Below are positions 1 to 7,682 of a DNA stretch of 33,465 bases, piece by piece; the first letter of the stretch is position 1, and each line of letters begins with the position of its first letter. This DNA is from Acidovorax sp. MR-S7. GTDB lineage: Bacteria; Pseudomonadota; Gammaproteobacteria; Burkholderiales; Burkholderiaceae_C. Position numbers and translations under genes: made by a program. The stretch spans positions 1-33,465 of the forward strand of contig NZ_DF238962.1 in the NCBI RefSeq assembly GCF_000400995.2. Direction: 5' to 3'. Below the pieces are notes generated by a model. It was given only the letters and a program-made list of their open reading frames with translations, was not told where the DNA came from and ran no database searches.

Positions 1-1
1 G

Positions 2-2101
2 CTGCTGGCCGCCGGCGGCGATGGCGGCGCGCTGCGGCTGGAGGCCGCTGCCGCGCGCATCGCGCTCGAATGGGTGCTGGCCTCGCGCCACGCCACCGAT
101 GTGCTGTTCGACCCCGGCGTGCGCGCCAGCACGGACCTGCTGGCCGTGGTGCAGGGCTTCCACCCAGACCCGCTGGCACAGGCGCTGCTGGCGCACTGGG
201 GCGACGCGGGCCTGGCCGTTGCGCTGCCCGCGCCCGCGGTGCATGGCCGCGCCGCGCTGCACACCGCCGCCGACGCGGAAGACGAGGCCCAGCGCGCCGC
301 CGCCTGCGTGCTGGCCCACCTGGCCCAGGGCCGCGCGCCCGTGGCGCTGGCGGCCACCGACCGCGCGCTCACACGGCGCATCAGCGCGCTGCTGGACGGC
401 GCGGGCGTGCCCGTGCACGACGAGAACGGCTGGACGCTGTCCACCACGCGCGCCGGGGCGCAGCTCATGGCCCTGCTGCGCGCCTGCACCTGGGACGCGC
501 CGGCCGACGCCGTGCTCGACGCGCTCAAGCAGCTGCCCGCCGTGGAGGCCGCCGCGCTGCGCGCGCTGGAGCACGGGCTGCGCCGTGCCGGCCTGCGCCA
601 GTGGAGCGCGGCCGTGGCCGCGCTGCAGGGCCGCGCCAGCCAGGCCCAGGCCGCTGCGCTCGCGGCGCAGATGGAGGCCTGGCGCGCGCCGCTGCGCGCC
701 GCGCGGCCGCTGGCGCAGTGGCTCCAGGCGCTGCGCGAGCTGCTGCAGCAGACCGGCCTGTGGGACGCGCTGGCGCACGACAGCGCCGGCGAGCACGTGC
801 TGGCAGAACTGCGCCTGCCCCAGGGCCTGGAGGCCGACCTGGAGGCGCTCGATGGCGCGGGACGCCGCCTGGCGCTGGCCGAATTCACCCGCTGGGTCGA
901 CGCGGTGCTGGAGACGGGCCGCTACCGCCCCGAATACCTGGCCGGCGCTCCCGTGACCGTGCTGCCGCTGCCGCAGCTGCTGGCGCGCCCCTTCGCTGCG
1001 CTGGTCCTGCCCGGCTGCGACGAAAAGCGCCTGCAGGCCGCGCCCGAGCCGCCCGGCGTGTGGACCGCCGCGCAGCGCACGGCCCTGGGCCTGCCCACGC
1101 GCGAACAGCTCGCCGTGGTCCAGCGCGCCGCCTGGGCCCATGCGCTCGGCACGCCGTGGGTGGACATCCTCTGGCGCGCGGGCGACGAGGGCGGCGAGCC
1201 GCTGCTCGCCAGCCCCCTGGTGCTGGCGCTGCGGCTCGATGGCGCCGCCGCCCCGGGCGGCGATGCGCGCGCCGCGCGCGCCATCGCCCCCGCGCCCGTG
1301 CCGCGCCCGCTGCCCGTGGGGGCGCAGCTGCCCGTGCCGCGGCTGTCCTCCTCGGCCTATGCGGACCTGCGCCACTGCCCCTATCGCTTCTTCGCGCTGC
1401 GCCAGCTGCGGCTGCAGGAAGAGGAGGAACTGGACGCGCAGATCGACAAGCGCGACTTCGGCACCTGGCTGCACGCCGTGCTGCAGCACTTCCACGAGGC
1501 ATTGCGCGACGCGCCCGGAGCGGACCGCACCGCCCTCATGGACGAGGCCGCCGCGCGCGCCACGCGCGAGCAGCAGCTGCACGCGGGCGATTTCCTGCCC
1601 TACGCCAGCGGCTGGCCCCAGCTGCGCGCCGGCTACCTGGACTGGCTCGCCGGGCATGAGGCCACGGGCGCCGCCTTCCAGCGGGCCGAACTGAAGGCCA
1701 GCCAGCCGCTCGGCGCGCTGGAACTCGTGGGCACGCTCGACCGCGTGGACCGGGTGGGCGGGGAAGGCGGCACGGCCCTGGTCATCGACTACAAGACCGA
1801 GAGCGACGCCGCCACGCGCCGCCGCATCCAGGCGGGCGGCGAGGACACGCAGCTCGCCTTCTACGCCGCGCTCATGGGGGACGACCACCTGCGCGCCGCC
1901 TACGTCAACGTGGGCGAACGCGGCGACACCCGCCTGCACGAGCAGGACGACGTGGTGCTGCTGCGCGACCAGCTCGTCGAAGGCATCGTGCACGACATGG
2001 CCCGCATCGCCGAAGGCGCGCCGCTGCCCGCGCTGGGCGAGGGCGCGGTGTGCGACTGGTGCGCCGCGCGCGGACTGTGCCGCAAGGACTTCTGGGAATG
2101 A
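2..2101 (+). CDS. PD-(D/E)XK nuclease family protein, AddB-like (5' truncated by window edge)
   Basis: Likely the nuclease/inactivated-helicase subunit of an AddAB-type recombination-repair complex that resects double-strand breaks. The frame is open to base 2, so the N-terminus lies outside the window and about 699 residues are visible. Seen: a C-terminal RecB-type nuclease motif VIDYKTES near 1785, a cysteine in RHCPYRFF near 1376, and a terminal Cys-x2-Cys-x5-Cys cluster (CDWCAARGLC, 2053-2082). This is the arrangement of an AddB iron-sulfur staple around the nuclease. The upstream part has the diverged helicase-like composition expected of AddB. The stop TGA overlaps the ATG of the next gene (ATGA at 2098-2101), implying translational coupling. 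A RecB-family exonuclease outside AddB is possible, but the partner gene argues for AddB. Confidence 0.88.
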   Translation: MLAAGGDGGALRLEAAAARIALEWVLASRHATDVLFDPGVRASTDLLAVVQGFHPDPLAQALLAHWGDAGLAVALPAPAVHGRAALHTAADAEDEAQRAAACVLAHLAQGRAPVALAATDRALTRRISALLDGAGVPVHDENGWTLSTTRAGAQLMALLRACTWDAPADAVLDALKQLPAVEAAALRALEHGLRRAGLRQWSAAVAALQGRASQAQAAALAAQMEAWRAPLRAARPLAQWLQALRELLQQTGLWDALAHDSAGEHVLAELRLPQGLEADLEALDGAGRRLALAEFTRWVDAVLETGRYRPEYLAGAPVTVLPLPQLLARPFAALVLPGCDEKRLQAAPEPPGVWTAAQRTALGLPTREQLAVVQRAAWAHALGTPWVDILWRAGDEGGEPLLASPLVLALRLDGAAAPGGDARAARAIAPAPVPRPLPVGAQLPVPRLSSSAYADLRHCPYRFFALRQLRLQEEEELDAQIDKRDFGTWLHAVLQHFHEALRDAPGADRTALMDEAAARATREQQLHAGDFLPYASGWPQLRAGYLDWLAGHEATGAAFQRAELKASQPLGALELVGTLDRVDRVGGEGGTALVIDYKTESDAATRRRIQAGGEDTQLAFYAALMGDDHLRAAYVNVGERGDTRLHEQDDVVLLRDQLVEGIVHDMARIAEGAPLPALGEGAVCDWCAARGLCRKDFWE

Positions 2102-5100
2102 ACACGCCCGCCTACGAACACAACGGCCAGCCCGTCGCGCGCGAGGCCTTCTACGCCATCGCCTGCGACCCGCGCCGCAGCGTGGCCGTGGAGGCCTGCG
2201 CCGGCGCGGGCAAGACGTGGATGCTGGTATCGCGCATGCTGCGCGCGCTGCTGGAGGGCAGCGCGCCGCACGAGATCCTGGCCATCACCTTCACCAAGAA
2301 GGCCGCGGGCGAGATGCGCCAGCGCCTGCAGGAGTGGCTGCAGGAGTTTTCCGGGAAGCCGCTGCCTGATCTGGAAAAAGAGCTGATTGCAAGGGGAGTC
2401 AGCCTCCAGGCCGCACGAGACAAGCGCGAGCAGCTACAAAATTTGTACCGCCAGACGCTGGAGGCGGGCCGCCCCGTGCAGATCCGCACCTTCCACAGCT
2501 GGTTCGCCGCGCTGCTGTCCACCGCGCCGCTCGCGGTGCTGGAGCAGCAGGGCCTGCCTGCCCACTACGAGCTGCTGGAAGACGACGCCGAGGCCGTGCG
2601 CGAGGTCTGGCGCCCCTACCTGCAAGCCGTGGCGGACAGCCCCCTGCTCCGCGCCGCCTACGAGGAATGCGTGGCGCGCCATGGCCGCTCGCAGACGCAC
2701 AAGGCGCTCGAAGGCGCGCTGGCCAAGCGCGTGGAATTCACGCTGGCCGACGAGGCAGGCGTGGTCGACGCATCGGTGGAGCCGGTGGAGGCGCTGTTTC
2801 CCGACCTGGCGGGCGAGGGTAGCCCGCTGCAGGCCCTGGTGCTGCGCGAGCGCGAGGCCCTGCTGGCCGCCGCGCTGGCCCTGGGCCGCGCCAGCGCGCG
2901 CACCTATTCGGACAAGGGTGTGGCGCTGGAGATGGCCGTGACGGCGCAGGACGGCGACGGCGTGGCCGCCGCCCTGCTCACGCAGAAGGGCGAGCCGCGC
3001 AAGTTCAACGACAAGCTGGCCGGCATCGAGCAGGTGCGCCACGCCCAGGCACTGTGCGAGCGCGCCCTGGCCGCGCGCCGCCAGCACGAGGCCTGGCAGC
3101 ACCAGCGGCGCATGGCGCTGCTGGCGCGCGCGCTCATCGCGCAGTTCGCCCAGCTCAAGCGCGAGCGCGGCTGGGTGGACATGAACGACGTGGAGCGCAC
3201 GGCGCTGGTCATGCTGTCCGACCCCGTGCTCAGCGGCTGGGTGCAGGAGCGCCTGGACACGCGCGTGCGCCACCTGCTGGTCGATGAGTTCCAGGACACC
3301 AACCCGCTGCAGTGGCAGGCGCTGCATGCCTGGCTCTCGGGCTACGCGGGCACGGGAGGCGGCCAGCAGGCGCCCAGCGTGTTCATCGTGGGCGACCCCA
3401 AGCAGAGCATCTACCGCTTCCGCCGCGCCGAGCCGCAGGTCTTCCTGGCCGCGCAGGCGTTCGTGCGCGAGGGGCTGGGGGGCGACCTGCTCGCCTGCGA
3501 CCACACGCGGCGCAACGCCACCGGCGTGATCGACGCCGTCAACCACGCCATGCTGGCCGCGCAGGCGCAAGGCGAATACGCGGGCTTTCGCGCGCACACC
3601 ACCGAATCCGCCGACGCGGGCCGCCTGCTGTGCCTGCCCGCCATCACCGCTGACGACGGCGGCGGCGCGCCACCGCAGGACGCGCCCCCGGCCTGGCGCG
3701 ACAGCCTGACCCAGCCGCGCCACGAGGCCGAGGAAACCCTGCGCATGCGCGAATGCGCCCAGGCCGCGCAATGGGTCGCCGCGCAGATTGCCGCCGGCGT
3801 GCCCGCGCGCGAGATCATGGTGCTCGCACGCAAGCGCGACCGCCTCGCCGCGCTGCAGGACGCGCTGCGCGCCCAGCACATCCCCTGCGTGCAGCCCGAG
3901 AAGGCCGAACTGGGCGATGCGCCCGAGGTGCGCGACGTCGTCGCGCTGCTGGACGCGCTGGTCTCCCCGGGGCACGACCTGTCGCTGGCGCGTGCGCTCA
4001 AGTCGCCCCTGTTCGGCGTGGATGATGCAGCGCTGGTGCAGCTCGCCCTGCTGCGCCGCCACCATGAAAACGCCAGCTGGTTCGATTTGCTGCTGCAAAA
4101 AAGAGAGCTGCTGCCGCTTGCCCTGCAAGCGCTGGGGCCCGATTTGATGCAATACCAGCAATGGGTGGCCGCCTGGCCGCCGCACGATGCGCTGCACGCC
4201 ATCTACCGCCACCGCGACGTGCTCGCGCGCTATGCCGCCGCCGCGCCCGCCACGCAGCGAGGCGGCGTGCTGGCCAACCTGCGCGCGCTGCTGGCCGCCG
4301 CGCTGCAGCAGGGCGGCGGGCGCTACCTCACGCCCTATGCCTTCGTGCGCGCCATGAAGCGCCCCGGCACCCATGCCCCCGGCCGGGTCGACGCGCAGGC
4401 CGTGCGCCTGCTCACCATCCACGGCGCCAAGGGGCTGGAGGCGCACAGCGTGCTGCTGCTGGACACCGACGCCCGCGCCCAGAAGGCCGAGACCATGGGC
4501 GCGCTGGTGGACTGGCCGGGCGAGCGGCCCGTGCCGCGCCGCTTCGTCTTCCTGGCCAGCGAATCCAGCCCGCCGCCCAGCGCGGCCGAGGTGCTGGCCC
4601 TGGAGCAGGCCGAGCGCCAGCGCGAGGAGCTCAATACCCTCTACGTGGCGATGACGCGCGCCAAGCACTGCCTGGCCCTGTCCTGCGTGCAGGCGGCCTC
4701 TTCGTCGCCGGGCAGCTGGTGGAACCGGCTCGCCCCCGGCATGCAGGCTGCTCCCGCGCCCACGGCGGGCGATGCCCCGGCCGACCGCGCCGCAGCGGCC
4801 GAGCTGGCCGAGCTGCCGCCTTATGCCGCGCCGGACAGGCCCGTGGCGCCCGACCCGCAAGACATCTCCACCCCCGGGACGCGCCTGGGCGAGGCCATGC
4901 ACCAGCTGCTGGAGCAGGCCGGCGTGGCCGGCGCGCCGCTGGCGGCCCTGCGCGCGCAGGGCTGGCCAGAGCGGCGGCTGGCGCAACTGGCCCGCGACTT
5001 CGACATCGCGCCGCAGGCCGCGCGGCATGCGGCCGTCCTCGCGCAGCGCGTGCTGCAGGGGGAGGGCGCCTGGGCGTGGGACGCGGCGCAGGTGGAGCGG

Positions 5101-5379
5101 GCGTTCAACGAAGCGCCGCTGGTGCACCAGGGCCAGCGCCTGCGGCTGGATCGCCTGGTGCGCCGCCGCGCGCAGGCGGGGCGGCCGGCCGCGTGGTGGG
5201 TGCTGGACTACAAGAGCGCGGCGCGGCCAGAAAGCCAGCCGCAGCTGCAGGCGCAGTTGCGGCAGTACCGTGCCGCGGTGCGGGGGATGGTGCCGGGGGA
5301 GTCGGTGTTCGCGGCGTTTCTGACGGGGGACGGGCGGATGGTGGTGGTGGATGACGAGGCGCAGGGGGAGTTGTTCTGA
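2098..5379 (+). CDS. UvrD/RecB-type helicase-nuclease, AddA-like
   Basis: ATP-dependent 3'-5' superfamily 1A helicase with a C-terminal nuclease, probably the motor subunit working with the upstream AddB-like protein (1093 aa). Visible motifs: Walker A EACAGAGKT (residues about 32-40), motif II LLVDEFQDTN (about 392-401), motif III VGDPKQSIYRFR, motif V LLTIHGAKGLE, motif VI LYVAMTRAKH (about 847-856) and a RecB-type nuclease motif VLDYKSA (about 1035). The start at 2098 is chosen because ATGA overlaps the AddB-like stop. An in-frame ATG at 2050 lies inside the upstream gene and is less likely. Two stretches of the gene (2385-2448 and 4095-4152) resemble degenerate copies of the dispersed repeat listed separately; both remain in frame. 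Confidence 0.93.
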   Translation: MNTPAYEHNGQPVAREAFYAIACDPRRSVAVEACAGAGKTWMLVSRMLRALLEGSAPHEILAITFTKKAAGEMRQRLQEWLQEFSGKPLPDLEKELIARGVSLQAARDKREQLQNLYRQTLEAGRPVQIRTFHSWFAALLSTAPLAVLEQQGLPAHYELLEDDAEAVREVWRPYLQAVADSPLLRAAYEECVARHGRSQTHKALEGALAKRVEFTLADEAGVVDASVEPVEALFPDLAGEGSPLQALVLREREALLAAALALGRASARTYSDKGVALEMAVTAQDGDGVAAALLTQKGEPRKFNDKLAGIEQVRHAQALCERALAARRQHEAWQHQRRMALLARALIAQFAQLKRERGWVDMNDVERTALVMLSDPVLSGWVQERLDTRVRHLLVDEFQDTNPLQWQALHAWLSGYAGTGGGQQAPSVFIVGDPKQSIYRFRRAEPQVFLAAQAFVREGLGGDLLACDHTRRNATGVIDAVNHAMLAAQAQGEYAGFRAHTTESADAGRLLCLPAITADDGGGAPPQDAPPAWRDSLTQPRHEAEETLRMRECAQAAQWVAAQIAAGVPAREIMVLARKRDRLAALQDALRAQHIPCVQPEKAELGDAPEVRDVVALLDALVSPGHDLSLARALKSPLFGVDDAALVQLALLRRHHENASWFDLLLQKRELLPLALQALGPDLMQYQQWVAAWPPHDALHAIYRHRDVLARYAAAAPATQRGGVLANLRALLAAALQQGGGRYLTPYAFVRAMKRPGTHAPGRVDAQAVRLLTIHGAKGLEAHSVLLLDTDARAQKAETMGALVDWPGERPVPRRFVFLASESSPPPSAAEVLALEQAERQREELNTLYVAMTRAKHCLALSCVQAASSSPGSWWNRLAPGMQAAPAPTAGDAPADRAAAAELAELPPYAAPDRPVAPDPQDISTPGTRLGEAMHQLLEQAGVAGAPLAALRAQGWPERRLAQLARDFDIAPQAARHAAVLAQRVLQGEGAWAWDAAQVERAFNEAPLVHQGQRLRLDRLVRRRAQAGRPAAWWVLDYKSAARPESQPQLQAQLRQYRAAVRGMVPGESVFAAFLTGDGRMVVVDDEAQGELF
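2385..2448 (+). repeat. Dispersed ~60-bp repeat, copy F (degenerate, inside the addA-like gene)
   Basis: The segment holds the family landmarks in order: TCAGCCTCCAG (2399-2409), then ACAAGCGCGAGCAGCTAC (2420-2437), then AAAATTTGTA. It is AT-richer than the rest of the gene. It is read in frame within the helicase between the Walker A region and the next helicase block. Similarity is judged by eye only. Confidence 0.5.
4095..4152 (-). repeat. Dispersed ~60-bp repeat, copy G (inside the addA-like gene)
   Basis: This copy lies in reverse orientation: AAAAAAGAGAGCTGCTG (4097-4113), CGCTTGCCCTGCAAGCGCTG (4116-4135) and CGATTTGATGCAA (4140-4152). It is read through in frame by the helicase. The local drop in GC and the A-run mark it off from its surroundings. 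Confidence 0.55.
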
Positions 5380-5455
5380 ACGCTGGCCCAGAACCCTTCA
5401 GCCCGCATGTGCCCTGGGTACCATCGCCCGTTCCCGTGCAATGCAAAGACTTCCC

Positions 5456-6781
5456 ATGACCGATTCCCTCTCCTGCGACATCGCCGTCATCGGCGCCGGC
5501 CCCGCGGGCCTGATGGCCGCCGAAGCCGCCGCCAGCGCAAGCCTGCGCGTGCACGTGTTCGACGCCATGCCCTCCGTGGGCCGCAAGTTCCTGCTGGCGG
5601 GCAAGGGCGGGCTCAACCTCACGCACTCCGAGCCGCCCGCGTCCTTCCTCACGCGCTACGGCGCGCGGCAGGAGGCGCTGGCGCCCTGGCTGAGCGCCTT
5701 CGGCGCCACGGAGCTGCGCGCTTGGGCCGATGCGCTGGGGGCCGAGACCTTCGTGGGCACGTCCGGCCGCGTGTTCCCGAAGGACATGAAGGCCGCGCCG
5801 CTGCTGCGCGCCTGGCTGCACCGGCTGCGCGCGCAGGGCGTGCGCTTCCACATGCGCCACCGCTGGCTGGGCTGGACGGACGAGGGCGGCCTGCACTTCG
5901 CCACGACGCAGGGCGAGGCGGCGGCGCAGGCGCGCGCCGTGGTGCTGGCGCTGGGCGGCGGCAGCTGGGCGCGTCTGGGCTCCGACGGTGCCTGGGTGCC
6001 CTTGCTCGCGCAGCGCGGCGTGCCCGTGGCGCCCTTGCTGCCCGCCAACTGCGGCTTCGACGTGCCGCGCGTGGACGCGCCGGCGGGCGAGACCCGGCGC
6101 GACTTCTTCCGCGAGCTGATCGGGCGCGGCCCCGCGCCGGCCGTGGGCTGGACGCCGTTCTTCGCCGAGCGCTTCGCGGGCCGGCCCTTCAAGCCGGTGG
6201 CCTTGTCCTTCACCGACAGCCAGGGCCGCCACTTCGCGCGGCGCGGCGAGTTCGTCGCCACGGCCACGGGCGTGGAGGGCAGCCTGGTCTACGCCGTCTC
6301 CAGCCTGCTGCGGGGCGAGATCGAAGCGCACGGCCATGCCACCTTCCACCTGGACCTGCTGCCCGACCATTCGCCCGAGCGCGTGCTGGCCGAGGTGCGC
6401 CACCCGCGCGGCGCGCGCAGCCTGACCAGCCACCTCAAGGGCCGGCTGGGGCTGGAAGGGATCAAGACGGCCGTGCTGTACGAGCAGCTGGGCAAGGACG
6501 GCATGCACGACCCCGTGGCCCTGGCGCACGCGATCAAGGCGCTGCCCATCACCGTGGTGGCGTCCCGGCCGCTGGACGAGGCCATCAGCACCGCCGGCGG
6601 CGTGCCTTTCGAAGCGCTGGACGAGCGGCTCATGCTGCGCGACCTGCCCGGCGTGTTCTGCGCGGGCGAGATGCTGGACTGGGAGGCCCCCACCGGCGGC
6701 TACCTGCTCACCGCCTGCTGCGCCACGGGCCGGGCGGCCGGGGAGGGTGCGGCGGGCTGGGCTCAGAACTTGGTGCGGTAG
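5456..6781 (+). CDS. NAD(P)/FAD-dependent oxidoreductase, HI0933/TIGR03862-type flavoprotein
   Basis: A 441-residue flavoprotein of the HI0933-like family, whose physiological substrate is not established. The N-terminus has the FAD dinucleotide-binding fold (DIAVIGAGPAGLMAAEAA), followed by the family motif VGRKFLLAGKGGLNLTHSE with its Lys and Asn-Leu-Thr core. The C-terminus has a second FAD-contacting segment, GVFCAGEMLDWEAPTGGYLL. The ATG at 5456 places the Rossmann strand ten residues from the start. ATG at 5441 (five residues longer) is an alternative. The gene stands 76 bp downstream of the helicase gene. Its last 19 bases overlap the end of the convergent gene at 6763-7398. Confidence 0.93.
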   Translation: MTDSLSCDIAVIGAGPAGLMAAEAAASASLRVHVFDAMPSVGRKFLLAGKGGLNLTHSEPPASFLTRYGARQEALAPWLSAFGATELRAWADALGAETFVGTSGRVFPKDMKAAPLLRAWLHRLRAQGVRFHMRHRWLGWTDEGGLHFATTQGEAAAQARAVVLALGGGSWARLGSDGAWVPLLAQRGVPVAPLLPANCGFDVPRVDAPAGETRRDFFRELIGRGPAPAVGWTPFFAERFAGRPFKPVALSFTDSQGRHFARRGEFVATATGVEGSLVYAVSSLLRGEIEAHGHATFHLDLLPDHSPERVLAEVRHPRGARSLTSHLKGRLGLEGIKTAVLYEQLGKDGMHDPVALAHAIKALPITVVASRPLDEAISTAGGVPFEALDERLMLRDLPGVFCAGEMLDWEAPTGGYLLTACCATGRAAGEGAAGWAQNLVR

Positions 6782-7398
6782 TAGACCATGGGCCCGCCGC
6801 CGCGCGCGCGCAGCACCAGGCGCGAATGGCCTTCCAGCTGCACGCCGATGGCGCCGAACTCGGGCACGAGGCCGCGCGTGCGCGAGGTCTTCCACTGCAC
6901 CTCCAGCCGCGTGCCGTAGCTGGCCTGCTCGCGGTGCCAGATCATGCCCATGGCGTCGGGCTCCTGGCCGGGCCGGACCGCACGGGCCCAGGCGGACATG
7001 TCCAGGTGGCGGCCGCTGCCCAGCGGCGCGCGCCAGCGCACGCCGATGTCGGTGCCCCACGGAGCCATGGCCGTGGTGTGCGGCCGCAGGTCGGCCTGGG
7101 TGGGCAGCGCCATGCCGAACGTGAAGCCGAGGCTGCCGGCGCGGCCGGGGCGCATCCAGCGCGTGACGTCCAGCCGCAGGGATTCGCCCATCGTGTCCAG
7201 GGGCGGGGCGCTGCCGGAGATTTCCAGGGGCGGCAGCGCCTGGGAGGGCATGGCGTCGTTGGCGGCCATGGCCGCGGCTGCCATCGCCGTATCGGCCAGC
7301 GACGTTTCGGCCATGGCCTGGCACAGGGAACTGCCGGCCAGCAGACAGGCCAGGCACAAGCGGCAGGTGCGTGTCCGTGCTGTTGCGAGCGGTGGCAT
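6763..7398 (-). CDS. Secreted/outer-membrane-type protein of unknown function
   Basis: I do not recognise a family. The 211-residue product begins with a basic n-region and a hydrophobic stretch (CRLCLACLLAGSSLCQAMA), which looks like a Sec signal peptide cleaved near AMA/E. The mature part alternates polar and hydrophobic residues and ends in Phe (VYYRTKF), as outer-membrane beta-barrel strands often do, so a small barrel or periplasmic beta protein is possible. An AGGAG Shine-Dalgarno lies just upstream of the ATG (7404-7408 on the minus strand). The 3' end overlaps the convergent flavoprotein gene by 19 bp. It is divergent from the molybdenum operon and could share its regulatory region. 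Confidence 0.75.
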   Translation of the reverse strand: MPPLATARTRTCRLCLACLLAGSSLCQAMAETSLADTAMAAAAMAANDAMPSQALPPLEISGSAPPLDTMGESLRLDVTRWMRPGRAGSLGFTFGMALPTQADLRPHTTAMAPWGTDIGVRWRAPLGSGRHLDMSAWARAVRPGQEPDAMGMIWHREQASYGTRLEVQWKTSRTRGLVPEFGAIGVQLEGHSRLVLRARGGGPMVYYRTKF

Positions 7399-7521
7399 GG
7401 CGTCACTCCTGGCGTGAAGGGCGGTCGATGCCTTTCAGTGTGAGAGCGCGCGGATTTTGCGGAGTTCCAGCCAGGCGCTTTGGTTTGTAGGACGCCACCG
7501 CGGCGAGGGCTCCTCGGGGAA

Positions 7522-7535
7522 TTGATCCAGATCAG
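7522..7535. promoter_or_regulatory. FNR/Anr-type box
   Basis: The bases TTGATCCAGATCAG match the FNR/Anr/Dnr dyad TTGAT-N4-ATCAA at nine of ten defined positions. It lies 161 bp upstream of the TonB receptor start and upstream of both ModE-type boxes, where an activator would sit. It could also act on the divergent gene at 6763-7398. Inference from sequence only; Crp-family sites can resemble each other. Confidence 0.55.
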
Positions 7536-7560
7536 GTTCGGTTCGGAAGCCGCGATATTT

Positions 7561-7584
7561 CGTTATATTTGAATATATATTGCG
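7561..7584. promoter_or_regulatory. ModE-type operator (Mo-box) 1
   Basis: Left half CGTTATAT (7561-7568), eight-base spacer, right half ATATTGCG (7577-7584). This is the 8-8-8 geometry of ModE operators, whose half-site consensus is CGTTATAT/CGNTATAT. The left half is perfect; the right half deviates at two positions. It lies 99 bp upstream of the receptor start in a markedly AT-rich island. A modE gene closes the same operon. Confidence 0.68.
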
Positions 7585-7643
7585 AAAGGTAAAGCAGGGC
7601 GGCGCCATCGCACGGCCAGGCGGTGGCGCTTGTTTTTGTCTAT

Positions 7644-7667
7644 CGCTATATAAGATTTTCTATAGCG
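7644..7667. promoter_or_regulatory. ModE-type operator (Mo-box) 2
   Basis: Left half CGCTATAT (7644-7651), eight-base spacer AAGATTTT, right half CTATAGCG (7660-7667), whose reverse complement is CGCTATAG. The dyad is nearly perfect and has the same 8-8-8 layout as box 1, centred 83 bp from it (about eight helical turns). It ends 15 bases before the receptor ATG, next to the Shine-Dalgarno, so bound Mo-ModE would block transcription or initiation. Confidence 0.75.
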
Positions 7668-7682
7668 AATCAAGGAGATGAG

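Noticed and set aside
2434-5127. Very long minus-strand frame opposite the AddA-like gene (about 900 codons)
   Set aside because: Typical GC-rich shadow frame: low-complexity Gly/His/Arg-rich translation, no family motif, and it is opposite a gene with all helicase motifs.
5105-7357. Long minus-strand frame across the flavoprotein gene
   Set aside because: Shadow of the plus-strand flavoprotein and of the 6763-7398 gene; composition is Arg/His/Ala-rich and meaningless as a protein.
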